Part shown: positions 18,389 through 27,620 of the stretch, one piece after another | How the letters are laid out: each line of letters opens with the position of its first letter | Position numbering within the stretch: the first letter of the stretch is position 1 | Source of the DNA: Brenneria alni | GTDB taxonomy: Bacteria > Pseudomonadota > Gammaproteobacteria > Enterobacterales > Enterobacteriaceae | Length of the DNA stretch: 50,027 nucleotides | Reading direction: 5' to 3' | Assembly: GCF_003666245.1 (NCBI RefSeq) | Contig: NZ_MJLZ01000034.1 | Location: 1 to 50,027 of the forward strand | Notes under the pieces: generated by a model | Told to the model about the DNA's origin: nothing | What the model saw: the letters and a program-made list of their open reading frames with translations, nothing else | The model's database searches: none | Program-made: the position numbers and the translations under genes

Positions 18389-18997
18389 ATGAAATTGTTT
18401 TACAAGCCTGAAAGCAGTTCCCTTTTTGCTCATATCGTTTTGCTTGAATCCAAGTTGGATTTCAAACTTGAAAAGGTGGATCTCAAAGCTAAGAAAACTG
18501 AACGCGGTACGGATTACCTGTCAATTAATCCCAAAGGGCTTGTGCCAGCCTTATTACTGGATGATAACACCGTGCTTACCGAAGGCGTCGCTATTGCACA
18601 GTACGTCGCAGACCGGGTTCCACACTGCAACCTTATCGCCCCCATCGGCAGCATTGCCCGTTACCACACTATTGAGTGGCTTAACTATATTGCCACCGAG
18701 TTGCATAAAACCTTTTCCCCGATATTCCGCCCCGGTACGCCGGAGACATATAAAGAGCTGTTATTTGAATATCTACAGGTAAGATTTCGTTATATCAATC
18801 TGGTGCTGAGTGAACAGAATTATCTGGTTGCTAACCGTTTTAGCATCGCAGACGCCTATTTGTTCACGGTTATGCGCTGGGCGCAGTCATTGAAGCTGGA
18901 TATGTTTCGCCACCCTGCGCTGGCCGCTTACCTGGAGCACATTGCCGAACGGCCTTCTGTCGTCACGGCGCTCAAGGTTGAAAGGTTGAAAGGTTGA
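18389..18997 (+). CDS. gstA: Glutathione S-transferase family protein
   Basis: The 202-residue protein aligns throughout with E. coli GstA (201 residues). It has an N-terminal thioredoxin-like domain (1-80, with NPKGLVPALLLDD and LTEGVAIAQY binding the glutathione) and an alpha-helical C-terminal domain (about 87-200). His106 of the EWLNYIATELHK helix is kept, but the catalytic Cys10 of beta-class enzymes is Ser (KPESSSLF instead of KPGACSLA). It may still be a transferase with altered chemistry, or have another glutathione-linked role. The C-terminal residues and stop codon are encoded inside an 8-bp tandem repeat. The ribosome site is AAGGGG. It is convergent with pdxY. Confidence 0.9.
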   Translation: MKLFYKPESSSLFAHIVLLESKLDFKLEKVDLKAKKTERGTDYLSINPKGLVPALLLDDNTVLTEGVAIAQYVADRVPHCNLIAPIGSIARYHTIEWLNYIATELHKTFSPIFRPGTPETYKELLFEYLQVRFRYINLVLSEQNYLVANRFSIADAYLFTVMRWAQSLKLDMFRHPALAAYLEHIAERPSVVTALKVERLKG

Positions 18998-19006
18998 AAG
19001 GTTGAA
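18976..19006 (+). repeat. 8-bp tandem repeat across gstA stop codon
   Basis: GGTTGAAA occurs three times in a row at 18976-18999 and a fourth, 7-base partial copy follows to 19006. The TGA stop of gstA (18995-18997) lies inside the third copy. Because 8 is not a multiple of 3, unit gain or loss could change the last few residues. Confidence 0.85.
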
Positions 19007-19013
19007 GAATAAA

Positions 19014-19040
19014 GAGCGCGGTGACTCACCGCGCTTTTTT
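19014..19040. terminator. Terminator between gstA and pdxY
   Basis: AGCGCGGT and ACCGCGCT form a strong G+C stem with a short loop followed by TTTTTT, between convergent genes. The opposite strand reads CTTTATTC after the stem, so it may also serve pdxY. Confidence 0.92.
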
Positions 19041-19051
19041 CCTGAGGGTAA

Positions 19052-19909
19052 TTATAAGCGTACCGCTTGAAAATGGTGACGTGGGTTAGCAATACCTTCC
19101 TGAGCGGCGACCAGTTGCAGCTCATATTCATTCATTTCTTTCGTCATCAGCATCACCTCATAAACCGCCGACGTGGTGTGCTCCAGCGCTTTATCCAGCG
19201 CAACCCCTTTCAGTAAATTCACCAGCAGTAACCCACTGGTCAGATCGCCTACGCCAACGGGCTGACGTTCAAATTCAACCAATGGACGGCTGATGTGCCA
19301 GGCATCGGTCGGCGTAACCAGCAGCATTTCAAAGCTGTCATGGCGATAAGCCGCCCGGCTGAGGTGCTTGACCAGAACGATTTTCGGCCCCTGCGCGCAC
19401 AATGCCCGTGCAGTATTTACCGCGTCTTCCACATTTTGCACGGTATGGCCGCTAAGTTGCTCCAGTTCAGGCAGATTCGGCGCAATAACATCCGCCGCCT
19501 GCAATGCCTGACGACAATGAAACTCGGCTACCCCCGGTGCAACAATACAGCCTTTTTCGGGCGAACCCATCACCGGATCGCAGAAATACAACGCTTCAGG
19601 ATTCACTGCTTTGACCCGCCGAACGATATTCAAAATATGCTCACCCTGTTCCGGCGAACCAATGTAACCACTCAGCACCGCATTACAGTCTTTCAGCCTG
19701 CCGATATCCGCAATACCTTGCACAATTTCGGTTAAATGGCTGGCTGGCATAACGCAACCAGTCCAGTGACCGTATTGCGTATGATTGGAAAATTGAACCG
19801 TATTAAGCGGCCAAACGTTTGCGCCCATGCGACGCATCGGAAATTCGGCGGCGCTGTTCCCCGCATGTCCAAAAACAACATGTGACTGAATAGAAAGTAT
19901 ATTTTTCAT
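19052..19909 (-). CDS. pdxY: Pyridoxal kinase PdxY
   Basis: This ribokinase-superfamily enzyme of about 285 residues phosphorylates pyridoxal to pyridoxal 5'-phosphate in the vitamin B6 salvage pathway. Conserved stretches include [35 protein letters not shown] and the anion-hole motif [10 protein letters not shown]. The start at MKNILSIQ matches E. coli PdxY; the frame extends further upstream but those residues have no counterpart. The ribosome site is weak. It follows tyrS and the two are probably co-transcribed, as in E. coli. Confidence 0.94.
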   Translation of the reverse strand: MKNILSIQSHVVFGHAGNSAAEFPMRRMGANVWPLNTVQFSNHTQYGHWTGCVMPASHLTEIVQGIADIGRLKDCNAVLSGYIGSPEQGEHILNIVRRVKAVNPEALYFCDPVMGSPEKGCIVAPGVAEFHCRQALQAADVIAPNLPELEQLSGHTVQNVEDAVNTARALCAQGPKIVLVKHLSRAAYRHDSFEMLLVTPTDAWHISRPLVEFERQPVGVGDLTSGLLLVNLLKGVALDKALEHTTSAVYEVMLMTKEMNEYELQLVAAQEGIANPRHHFQAVRL

Positions 19910-19998
19910 TGTATATGATTTAAATCCTTGCCTGCGCATTGGCGCATCAATAACGGCTAACAAAATACAGGGGGCTTACGTTCCCCGTTTACCTATGC

Positions 19999-21276
19999 TT
20001 ATGCTTTCCAGCAGACCAGGCAGTAGTGCTTTTTACCCCGGCGCAACAAGGTATAACGGTCAAACAGACGATCGCCTGCACTAAATGTGTATTCTGGATC
20101 GGCTTGTTTTTCACCGTTGATCGCCACCGCATTAGAGGAAATCATCGTGCGAGCCTGGCCGCGCGATGGCACCAGTTCCGCACTGACCAGCGCCTGCTGT
20201 AGATCAGCATTCTGCTCCAGTTCAATGATCGGCATACCATCCTGAGCCAACTGGGCAAAATCTTCCTGTGTCATATCCTGCACTGAGCCGGAGAACAGGC
20301 TTTGCGTAATGCGGCGTGCCGCAGCTAATCCCGCGTCACCGTGAACCATACGGGTTACCTCTTCCGCCAGCACATGTTGAGCACGCGGCGCCTTATCGCT
20401 GTTTTTATCCTCTTCTTCCAGCGTATTGATCGCCTCCAGACTGATGAAAGTGAAGAACTTCAGGAAGCGGTAAACATCGGCATCAGCCGTATTGATCCAG
20501 AACTGATAGAACTTATAGGGACTGGTTTTGCTGGCATCGAGCCAGATTGCGCCGCCTTCGGTTTTACCGAATTTAGTGCCGTCAGACTTGGTGATCAGCG
20601 GCACAGTCATGCCATAAACTTGTTTCTGATTCATTCGACGGGTCAAATCAATACCGGACGTAATGTTCCCCCACTGATCCGAACCGCCAATTTGCAGCTC
20701 AACATTATGCTGCTTATTCAAAGAGGCGAAGTCGTAACCCTGTAACAGGTTGTAGGAAAATTCGGTAAAGGAAATACCCACATCATCGCGGTTCAGGCGC
20801 TGCTTAACCGCTTCTTTGTTAATCATCTGATTAACGGAGAAATGCTTGCCGATATCGCGCAGGAAATCCAGCACATTCATCTTGCCGAACCAATCATAGT
20901 TGTTGGCAGCAATCGCACTGTTTTCACCGCAATCAAAATCCAGGAACGGAGAAACCTGACGGCGTATTTTTTCTACCCATTCACTGACGGTTTCCGCAGT
21001 GTTCAGTTTACGTTCCGTTGCCTTAAAACTTGGGTCGCCGATCAGGCCGGTGGCGCCGCCGACCAGCGCCACCGGTTTGTGTCCGGCCAGCTGGAAACGC
21101 TTCAGGCAAAGCAGCGGCACCAGATGCCCCAAATGCAAGCTGTCGGCAGTGGGATCGAAGCCGCAATACAGCGCGATTGGCCCTTGCGCCAGTCGCTCTG
21201 CCAACGCTTCCTCATCCGTCACCTGGGCAATTAAGCCCCGCTCTTGCAGTTGTTTAATCAGGTTACTACTCGCCAT
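19999..21276 (-). CDS. tyrS: Tyrosyl-tRNA synthetase
   Basis: The 425-residue class I synthetase charges tRNA-Tyr. The HIGH-type motif is HLGH (48-51), the KMSKS-type loop is KFGKT (235-239), and the C-terminal S4-like RNA-binding domain (about 358-420) includes [22 protein letters not shown]. Length and sequence match E. coli TyrS. It heads the tyrS-pdxY pair. The region of about 210 bases upstream, before pdxH, holds no recognised gene. Confidence 0.97.
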   Translation of the reverse strand: MASSNLIKQLQERGLIAQVTDEEALAERLAQGPIALYCGFDPTADSLHLGHLVPLLCLKRFQLAGHKPVALVGGATGLIGDPSFKATERKLNTAETVSEWVEKIRRQVSPFLDFDCGENSAIAANNYDWFGKMNVLDFLRDIGKHFSVNQMINKEAVKQRLNRDDVGISFTEFSYNLLQGYDFASLNKQHNVELQIGGSDQWGNITSGIDLTRRMNQKQVYGMTVPLITKSDGTKFGKTEGGAIWLDASKTSPYKFYQFWINTADADVYRFLKFFTFISLEAINTLEEEDKNSDKAPRAQHVLAEEVTRMVHGDAGLAAARRITQSLFSGSVQDMTQEDFAQLAQDGMPIIELEQNADLQQALVSAELVPSRGQARTMISSNAVAINGEKQADPEYTFSAGDRLFDRYTLLRRGKKHYCLVCWKA

Positions 21277-21489
21277 CGATAACTCCGTTTTTATGCAAAA
21301 TATCGTATTGTATGCAAGGCATAGCCTACTGGCAGTCGCCTATTTATTGGTCTACTCATCCCGTTAAAAATCAAGGACTGAAATATCAGGTTAATCGCCC
21401 ATCCCGGCCAAAAACGCCGATGGCGCGAAACGCCATAGGATAAAGCGCTCACGTCAGGAGCGCCAGAGTTTAACAAGGATATTTGAGGA

Positions 21490-22173
21490 TTAAGGCGCCA
21501 AGCGATCAACCTGCCAGCCATCGTCCTGCCGTTGATAGAAGAACCGGTCGTGCAGGCGGTGCTCGCCGCCTTGCCAGAACTCCACGGAATCGATAGTAAT
21601 GCGAAAACCGCCCCAGAAGCTCGGCAACGGCACTTCACCATGCTGGAATTTCTGTTTAAGCTCCAGAAATTTACTTTCCAGAATACCGCGGGCGGAGATC
21701 CGGCTGGACTGTTTGGAGACCCACGCGCCAATCTGACTGTCTTTGGGGCGGCTGTGAAAATACTTCAGAACCTCCAGCGCAGGCAACTTCTCGGCCCGGC
21801 CCAGCACCATTACCTGCCGTTCCAGCATATGCCAGGGAAACAGCAGGCTGACTTTCGGGTTATGCGCCAGATGCAGCGCTTTGCGACTCCCCATATTGGT
21901 GTAAAACACCATGCCTTTTTCATCGTAATGTTTTAACAAAACGATTCGCTGATAAGGCTGTCCCTGCTCATCAACCGTTGCGACCGACATGGCCGTTGGA
22001 TCCGCCAGTTTCGCTTCACATGCCTGTTTTAGCCAACGCTCAAACAGATCCAGCGGGTTATCGGTGAGATCGCTGCGGCGCAGCCCCCCACGGGTATATT
22101 CACGGCGCAGATCCGCGATATCGGGTTCCTGAGAGGGGGGCGTCATACTGGAAGAGATGCTTTCCTGTGTCAT
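21490..22173 (-). CDS. pdxH: Pyridoxine 5'-phosphate oxidase
   Basis: This FMN-dependent enzyme of about 227 residues oxidises pyridoxine or pyridoxamine 5'-phosphate to PLP. FMN- and substrate-binding segments [32 protein letters not shown] and the C-terminal [14 protein letters not shown]...VDRLAP are nearly identical to E. coli PdxH. The N-terminal start is uncertain: ATG at 22173 is chosen, but 22146 is also possible and neither has a strong ribosome site. The nearby tyrS-pdxY operon is also B6-related. Confidence 0.95.
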   Translation of the reverse strand: MTQESISSSMTPPSQEPDIADLRREYTRGGLRRSDLTDNPLDLFERWLKQACEAKLADPTAMSVATVDEQGQPYQRIVLLKHYDEKGMVFYTNMGSRKALHLAHNPKVSLLFPWHMLERQVMVLGRAEKLPALEVLKYFHSRPKDSQIGAWVSKQSSRISARGILESKFLELKQKFQHGEVPLPSFWGGFRITIDSVEFWQGGEHRLHDRFFYQRQDDGWQVDRLAP

Positions 22174-22316
22174 AGTGTGCTGGTGTCCTGCTGTGACAAT
22201 CACGAGTCGGAAAAGGGGGTGAATCTCATTATTTTGCGCCCGTACCCGAAAAATCTCAATCAGCAACAACACGGCCAGCCTGTGGTCATAACGGCGATTA
22301 TAGCGTTAAAGCACCG

Positions 22317-22628
22317 TCATCTTAACGCGCAATCATCAACAATGACCCGTTCACCGCGCTGAATAAAAGCATGGTTTCCCTTGCTCCAGAAAGTATACGC
22401 CCCATCGCTGTATCTTGCTCCGGAGGCAGAGACAACCTGCGGCAAGGTATGGCTCTCTCCGTCAAGCAAAAAGCTGACCTGCGAGGTCGATTGATCATCC
22501 TGCTGCATCGTTACCGTCAGCGGCATCGTACCGCACTGGTAGTACAACGTTTCAACCGATTGTTGATGACCAAAATAGCTGCATCCGCTTAATAGTACCA
22601 GTACCGCCCCTGTCAGCAGTGGTTTCAT
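22317..22628 (-). CDS. mliC: C-type lysozyme inhibitor lipoprotein MliC
   Basis: The 103-residue protein has a lipoprotein signal peptide ending LLSGC (Cys16). The MliC/PliC domain contains YYQCGTMPLTV and the conserved SASGARYSDGAYTFWSKG loop that plugs the lysozyme active site. Two further cysteines (in YYQC and DDCALR) can form the domain's disulfide. It is an outer-membrane lipoprotein that protects against c-type lysozyme. It lies between pdxH and anmK, as in E. coli (ydhA). Confidence 0.9.
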   Translation of the reverse strand: MKPLLTGAVLVLLSGCSYFGHQQSVETLYYQCGTMPLTVTMQQDDQSTSQVSFLLDGESHTLPQVVSASGARYSDGAYTFWSKGNHAFIQRGERVIVDDCALR

Positions 22629-22743
22629 TCTTCTTCTCCTGTTTTTCCGATATCAGTGAAATGTGCGCCAGTCCGGCGGCATCAACAATTTCACTGTTAC
22701 CAGTTTAACAATAGGCGGATTAATGAAACTCAGCAAAATCCGA

Positions 22744-23856
22744 TTAGTCCATCATGGCAGGGTAAATTGCCCCCAGCACCGTTTCCTGACTTGCCCCCGT
22801 AACCGACGGCAGATTTCCCGGTAAGCCAGATAAGGTACGAGACGCCAGCCAGGCAAAGGCAAGCGCTTCCATATCATCACCACTGACGCCGAATTCATCC
22901 GTTGTACTGACTTCAATACCGGCTAACAAAGCCGAAAGCCGAGCCATGATAAGGGGGTTGCGGGCGCCGCCGCCGCACACCAGTAATCGTTCGCAGCCAC
23001 CGCTCAACAAAACCTGCTCGGCGATGCTCATGGCCGTCAGTTCAACCAGCGTAGCCTGAACGTCCTGAGTCGATATCGGCGGCAGACCCGCCAGTTTTTT
23101 CTCCAGCCAGCCCAGATTAAAGTATTCACGCCCTGTACTCTTCGGCGCCCTTAGCGAAAAATAGGGATCGGCCATCATTCGGTGTAATAGCAGCGGATGA
23201 ACCTGCCCCGTCATCGCCCATTTGGCATTTTTATCGTAGGGTTGCGCACAATGACGCCAGATCCAGGAATCTAATAACATATTACCCGGACCGGTATCAT
23301 AACCACGTACGACTGCCCCCGGAACCAATAGCGACAAATTGGCAATACCACCGATGTTAAGTACGATGCGCCGCTCAACCGGGTGCTGCAATAATGCATG
23401 ATGAAATGCCGGCACCAGTGGAGCCCCCTGCCCGCCGTATGCCAGATCGCGGCGGCGAAAATCGCCCACGGTGGTAATCCCGGTCATTGCGGCAATACGG
23501 TTATTATCACCAATCTGTAGCGTACAGGATGCCTCGCCATTCGGTTCGTGCCAGACGGTCTGCCCGTGGCAGCCGATAGCGGTAATATCCTGCGCTCCCA
23601 GCCCTGTTTCTTTGAGCAATGCCAGAACCGCCTCTGCGAACAAGATTCCCATCCGGGTGTCTAGCTGCCCAAGAGCGGACAGTGTGACCTTCTGCCCCTG
23701 ACACATACCCAGAACGGCCTTTTTAATATGCTGCGGGATAGGGTGGCAATAGCTGGCTTGCTGCGCAACGGTGTCTTCATCAATAGCCGCCATCACCACA
23801 TCAATACCATCGAGGCTGGTGCCTGACATCACACCAATGTATCTGCCGGATCTCAT
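22744..23856 (-). CDS. anmK: Anhydro-N-acetylmuramic acid kinase
   Basis: The 370-residue ASKHA-fold kinase opens and phosphorylates 1,6-anhydro-MurNAc to MurNAc 6-phosphate during cell-wall recycling. It has the phosphate-binding [12 protein letters not shown] motif near the N terminus, [29 protein letters not shown] and the adenosine motif VCGGGARNP. The start at [10 protein letters not shown] agrees with E. coli AnmK and has AAGG 7-8 bases upstream; an upstream ATG in frame would add 26 residues with no counterpart. Confidence 0.96.
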   Translation of the reverse strand: MRSGRYIGVMSGTSLDGIDVVMAAIDEDTVAQQASYCHPIPQHIKKAVLGMCQGQKVTLSALGQLDTRMGILFAEAVLALLKETGLGAQDITAIGCHGQTVWHEPNGEASCTLQIGDNNRIAAMTGITTVGDFRRRDLAYGGQGAPLVPAFHHALLQHPVERRIVLNIGGIANLSLLVPGAVVRGYDTGPGNMLLDSWIWRHCAQPYDKNAKWAMTGQVHPLLLHRMMADPYFSLRAPKSTGREYFNLGWLEKKLAGLPPISTQDVQATLVELTAMSIAEQVLLSGGCERLLVCGGGARNPLIMARLSALLAGIEVSTTDEFGVSGDDMEALAFAWLASRTLSGLPGNLPSVTGASQETVLGAIYPAMMD

Positions 23857-24047
23857 TTCATGACCTTTTTCCCTGCGGGATAAAGAAAAGTAACCCTTGA
23901 AAATAGGATTAGGGCAAAAATAACATTTTAACACACTGAATTATTATATTTTTTATGTTTTGTTATCTCAGTTGAATTTTTGTTAAAAAATAGCCGAGTG
24001 ATGGTATTTACAACAAAAAAAAAACAGATTGGGCGGATTTTACTCGC

Positions 24048-24080
24048 CGTTTACCACCAATTTAGGCGCACTATTATATT
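24048..24080 (+). promoter_or_regulatory. PhoP-box-like promoter of slyB
   Basis: CGTTTA, five bases, AATTTA (24048-24064) resembles the PhoP direct repeat (T/G)GTTTA-N5-(T/G)GTTTA. A TATATT -10 candidate starts ten bases further on, the spacing known for PhoP-activated promoters. slyB is a PhoP target in E. coli and Salmonella. The rest of the 344-base anmK/slyB gap is AT-rich with no gene. Confidence 0.5.
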
Positions 24081-24200
24081 CTGCAAAAAAGAGTAAAAAG
24101 AGTGGAATGGAACGCCAAGCCAGACCATAATTTAATCGTATAAAATTCGTCGGCCAAGGCTTTGCCAACCCGACATATCGCCATTACAGGAGTATTGTTT

Positions 24201-24668
24201 ATGATGAAGCGTTTGCTTGTGGTTACTCTGGCTGGTATCACACTGGCTGGCTGTGCCAATACCAGTACGCTTTCCGGAGATGTTTACAGCGCCTCCGAAG
24301 CCAAACAGGTGCAAACCGTCACCTACGGAACCATTGTATCGACACGTCCGGTTCAGATTCAGGCGGGTGAAGACGCCAACGTTATCGGCGCACTTGGCGG
24401 GGCGGTTTTAGGGGGTTTTCTGGGTAACACCATCGGTGGGGGATCAGGCCGTAGTCTGGCAACTGCGGCAGGTGCTGTTGCAGGCGGCGTAGCAGGTAAC
24501 AGCGCCACTGACGCCCTGAACCGTACTCAAGGTGTCGAACTGGAAATCCGTAAAGATGATGGCAGCACCGTCATGGTTGTTCAAAAACAAGGTGATACCA
24601 AATTCAGCGCAGGACAACGTGTGGCTATGGCGAGTAATGGCCGCAGCATTACCGTCTCCCCTCGCTAA
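24201..24668 (+). CDS. slyB: Outer-membrane lipoprotein SlyB
   Basis: This 155-residue lipoprotein has a signal peptide ending LAGC (Cys18), then a glycine-zipper region (GALGGAVLGGFLGNTIGGGSGRSLATAAGAVAGGVAG) and a beta-rich tail ending ITVSPR, all as in E. coli SlyB. It contributes to envelope integrity and forms ring assemblies around outer-membrane proteins under PhoPQ-inducing stress. The start is ATG 24201 or 24204, with AGGAG 8 bases before the first; an upstream ATG in the frame is unsupported. Confidence 0.95.
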   Translation: MMKRLLVVTLAGITLAGCANTSTLSGDVYSASEAKQVQTVTYGTIVSTRPVQIQAGEDANVIGALGGAVLGGFLGNTIGGGSGRSLATAAGAVAGGVAGNSATDALNRTQGVELEIRKDDGSTVMVVQKQGDTKFSAGQRVAMASNGRSITVSPR

Positions 24669-24677
24669 CACATGAAA

Positions 24678-24707
24678 ATAATCACCACCTGTACAGGTGG
24701 TGATTAT
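24678..24707. terminator. 30-nt perfect palindrome after slyB
   Basis: The 30 bases read identically on both strands (arms ATAATCACCACCTGT/ACAGGTGGTGATTAT) and begin nine bases after the slyB stop. A strong hairpin forms, but only TCATCAAT follows, so termination efficiency is uncertain. Confidence 0.65.
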
Positions 24708-24726
24708 CATCAATAATTAAACGTCT

Positions 24727-24997
24727 GTACTCGTCATACTTCAAGTTGCATGTGCGTTGGCCGCGTTCACTACTCGGCTCATCCGTGGGCCTCGCCCCTT
24801 CGGGGCCGCTGTGAACAGCGTTCAAATCTGCTCCTGGCAGATTTGTCACCCGAATCACTTACTTGTGTAAGCTCATCGGGATTAATGAGAGACATCCTGT
24901 CTCTCACCAAAGGTCAGCCGTTGGCTGGTCAAATTCGTTCCCGACGAATTTGTCCTTCTCTTGCCACCTTCCTGCAACTCGAATTATTTAGAGTATA
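24727..24997 (+). repeat. Hairpin-rich intergenic repeat, copy 3
   Basis: This is the longest copy of the family seen at 193-389 and 12887-13029. It starts GTACTCGTCATACTTCAAGTTGCA and ends CTGCAACTCGAATTATTTAGAGTATA. The same three consecutive hairpins as copy 1 are present. An extra central block carries a GGCCTCGCCCC/GGGGCCG stem and a CAAATCTG/CAGATTTG stem. It fills most of the slyB-slyA gap (24669-25075), which otherwise has no gene. Confidence 0.8.
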
Positions 24998-25075
24998 TTA
25001 AAAGACGGACAATAATAAACTTGAAAACCTTACTGGGAATTATTTCTTTTCCACAAAGGCGGATGAGACAATTAA

Positions 25076-25513
25076 CTAAGACTGGTCCTCATGTAATGCC
25101 AGTATATTTTGTTCCAAACGCGCAATCAGCAAGGCTAATTCCTCGACCTGTTGAGGAGTAATGCCAAATAGAATTTCTCTACGGGTGTGGCTAATCACAT
25201 CATTAACCGCCTGTATTATTGGATCTGCGGCTTCGGTAAGCAATATACGTTTAGCGCGTCTGTCATGTGAGCATACATGTCTGGTAATCAATCCCTTCTC
25301 TTCCAGTTGATCTAATGTTCTGACTAATGAAGGCTGCTCGATCCCTATAGCTTTGGCAAGTTGAATCTGTGACTGGCCCGGCGGCAAATGATGTATATTG
25401 TGTAATGTCACCCAATGTGTTTGAGTCAATTCCAGTGGTTTTAACCGATGATCAATTAATGCACGCCAAACGCGCACTAAACGAGCTAAATCAGATCCTA
25501 ATGGCAATTCCAT
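25076..25513 (-). CDS. slyA: MarR-family regulator SlyA
   Basis: The 145-residue winged-helix dimer is close to E. coli SlyA over its whole length, including the N-terminal [34 protein letters not shown] and the recognition region [23 protein letters not shown]...DRRAKRI. SlyA counteracts H-NS silencing and responds to small phenolic ligands. In soft-rot enterobacteria its orthologues (Hor/Rap) control pigment, antibiotic and virulence genes. Transcribed alone, convergent with slyB. The 165 bases between slyA and ydhL hold its promoter and no gene. Confidence 0.95.
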   Translation of the reverse strand: MELPLGSDLARLVRVWRALIDHRLKPLELTQTHWVTLHNIHHLPPGQSQIQLAKAIGIEQPSLVRTLDQLEEKGLITRHVCSHDRRAKRILLTEAADPIIQAVNDVISHTRREILFGITPQQVEELALLIARLEQNILALHEDQS

Positions 25514-25678
25514 AAACGCTCCTTATAATTAGCTTGCTAAGTTATATCCCTGGATTGCAATCGATTCCGATTTATAAAAAAAATGACTTTTATTATTTCA
25601 GAAAAAGGGATTCTACCAAATAAAAGTCCTTTAAAAATGATCTTAGGCTTATTTTATTCAGTGGCTGTTTACTTGACG

Positions 25679-25924
25679 CTAAAATAAGGGCGGTTGCTGA
25701 GGTTCCACTGTCACTGACTGCGTTGTTTTTTCTGCACGCAACCAACGTTTCATTCTCTGCCGGCACAGGCGCAATACGTCCTGTTTCTGTGCATCACTCA
25801 TCTGCCCCCAGACAAAACGCTCATGGCGATTGCGAAAGCAACCGCGACAAAAACCACGCTCATCAGACTGACAAACGCCGCGACATGGATTGGGGACAAC
25901 AAAGAGCTCAAGTTGCTCAGGCAC
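25679..25924 (-). CDS. ydhL: DUF1289 Cys-rich protein YdhL
   Basis: This 81-residue protein carries four conserved cysteines in PCRGVCQSDERGFCRGCFR, the DUF1289 pattern, suggesting a small metal-binding knuckle of unknown role. The sequence closely follows E. coli YdhL (79 residues), including the C-terminal EPQQPPLF. The start is a GTG: AAAGGAGG lies four bases upstream of it, and the protein then begins PEQLELF like YdhL's AEQLEFF. In-frame codons further upstream have no counterpart. Confidence 0.88.
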   Translation of the reverse strand: MPEQLELFVVPNPCRGVCQSDERGFCRGCFRNRHERFVWGQMSDAQKQDVLRLCRQRMKRWLRAEKTTQSVTVEPQQPPLF

Positions 25925-26267
25925 CGTACCTCCTTTCACCACTGTGTTTATTGAAGCCCGGTTCTCTCTCGCTGGCAAGTCCTAGCTAAGGATAACAAGT
26001 AAAATAATTAGTACCCATTGTAATTTCAGATAATTTTCCTGCGTTATCGCACCGTTCACCGGCACGATTTTCCTATTTTCAGCCCGTATGAGTCAGAAGA
26101 GACAACGTTTTACTACCGACGCTCTCCTGAAACGGTGGAGCATCAAGCCACGGCCTTTGCCGGCAATATCTTGGACTCAGCATATCTGCAACGCTATACT
26201 TCCTTCCTATCGTTTTTTCCACCATGTTGCCGTTTAACCACAATAGCCAATCGAGGAAGTTGAAATT
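25925..26267. other. ydhL/gloA intergenic region
   Basis: This divergent region of about 340 bases holds the promoters of both genes. In E. coli nemR and nemA lie between them; no trace of either was recognised here. Confidence 0.45.
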
Positions 26268-26675
26268 ATGCGCCTACTTCACACCATGCTGCGTGTTGGC
26301 GATTTACCACGCGCTATCGACTTTTATACCAATGTGCTAGGTATGCGTCTGCTACGTACCAGTGAAAACACCGAATATAAATATACTCTGGCATTCGTCG
26401 GCTATACCGAAGAAAGCGAAGGGGCTGTCATTGAATTAACTTATAACTGGGGCGTAGATCGTTACGATCTGGGTAACGCATATGGCCATATCGCGCTGGG
26501 TGTAGATGATGTAGCGGCCACCTGTGATCGCATTCGTAAAGCGGGGGGAAATGTAACCCGTGAAGCTGGCCCGGTAAAAGGCGGTACAACCGTTATTGCC
26601 TTTGTTGAAGATCCTGATGGTTACAAAATTGAGCTGATTGAAAACGCACAATCCGGTCAGGGGATTGGCCGCTAA
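26268..26675 (+). CDS. gloA: Lactoylglutathione lyase (glyoxalase I)
   Basis: The 135-residue metalloenzyme converts the methylglyoxal-glutathione hemithioacetal to S-lactoylglutathione, detoxifying methylglyoxal. Metal ligands His5, Glu56, His74 and Glu122 are all at E. coli positions, as expected for the Ni-preferring short bacterial form. It has the same length as E. coli GloA. The ribosome site is AGGAAG. A strong terminator follows, so it is transcribed separately from rnt. Confidence 0.97.
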   Translation: MRLLHTMLRVGDLPRAIDFYTNVLGMRLLRTSENTEYKYTLAFVGYTEESEGAVIELTYNWGVDRYDLGNAYGHIALGVDDVAATCDRIRKAGGNVTREAGPVKGGTTVIAFVEDPDGYKIELIENAQSGQGIGR

Positions 26676-26684
26676 TTACGCTAT

Positions 26685-26715
26685 GCAGGTGCCAGGCGGG
26701 CACCTGCCCTGTTTT
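26685..26715 (+). terminator. Terminator after gloA
   Basis: GCAGGTGCC pairs with GGCACCTGC around a five-base loop, and CCTGTTTTC follows. It begins nine bases past the gloA stop. Confidence 0.8.
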
Positions 26716-26846
26716 CACATACGCTCCCCAATCATTAGCGTTGCGGCAAGAGGCTGCAACCCCAAATCAGGTAAGCAAGGTATACTGCATCTCTCGCCAA
26801 AATTTGCCATAATGCGCGCTGCATTTTGCTAAAGATTAAGAGACTA

Positions 26847-27518
26847 ATGGCTGATAAAAATGACCTGAACGCCCTGAGTGGTCGTTTCCGTGGGTTTTAC
26901 CCGGTGGTGATCGATGTTGAAACTGCCGGGTTTAATGCCAAGACCGATGCATTGCTGGAAGTCGCAGCGGTAACATTAAAAATGGATGTTGATGGATGGC
27001 TACAGCCAGATGAAACCTTACATTTTCATGTTGAGCCTTTTGACGGCGCAATATTGGAACCCGCCGCTCTGGCGTTTAACGGTATTGACCCAAGCAACCC
27101 GTTACGTGGTGCGGTCAGCGAATATGAAGCTCTGCATGAAATTTTCAAAGTTGTCCGCAAGGGATTAAAAGACCAGGGTTGTAATCGGGCAATTATCGTG
27201 GCGCATAACGCCACTTTTGATCATAGCTTTATGATGGCTGCGGCTGAACGTTGCAGTTTAAAGCGTAATCCTTTCCATCCTTTCGCCACTTTTGACACGG
27301 CGGCTCTTAGTGGTCTGGTCTTAGGGCAAACTGTTCTTGCCAAAGCCTGTATCACTGCGGGTATCGCTTTTGACTCCAGCCAGGCGCACTCCGCACTCTA
27401 TGATACCAATCAGACTGCACTGCTATTTTGTGAACTGGTTAACAGATGGAAACGGATGGGGGGGTGGCCTATCGCTTTTGACGAGAATCAATCACAAGAA
27501 ACCCCGGTTGCCAGTTAG
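26847..27518 (+). CDS. rnt: Ribonuclease T
   Basis: The 223-residue DEDDh exonuclease trims the 3' CCA end of tRNAs and matures 5S and 23S rRNA 3' ends. Catalytic residues Asp23 and Glu25 (VIDVETAGF), the [10 protein letters not shown] motif and the HSALYD motif are present. The start at MADKND matches E. coli length; a frame seven codons longer exists. In E. coli the helicase gene lhr follows, but here rnt is followed by a terminator and grxD. Confidence 0.96.
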   Translation: MADKNDLNALSGRFRGFYPVVIDVETAGFNAKTDALLEVAAVTLKMDVDGWLQPDETLHFHVEPFDGAILEPAALAFNGIDPSNPLRGAVSEYEALHEIFKVVRKGLKDQGCNRAIIVAHNATFDHSFMMAAAERCSLKRNPFHPFATFDTAALSGLVLGQTVLAKACITAGIAFDSSQAHSALYDTNQTALLFCELVNRWKRMGGWPIAFDENQSQETPVAS

Positions 27519-27532
27519 CCGTCATTAAAAAT

Positions 27533-27564
27533 GACAGGGTAGCTTCCGCCCCCTGTCTTGTTTC
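27533..27564 (+). terminator. Terminator after rnt
   Basis: GACAGGG pairs with CCCTGTC around 11 bases and TTGTTTC follows. It lies in the short convergent gap between rnt and grxD. Confidence 0.75.
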
Positions 27565-27620
27565 ATCACACAGCAAGATTTTATCTGTATCGCGCTTAAG
27601 CGTATGGCTTTCCGCCGGAT

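Noticed and set aside
19910..19963. N-terminal extension of PdxY
   Set aside because: The added residues have no counterpart in PdxY, and MKNILSIQ is the known start.
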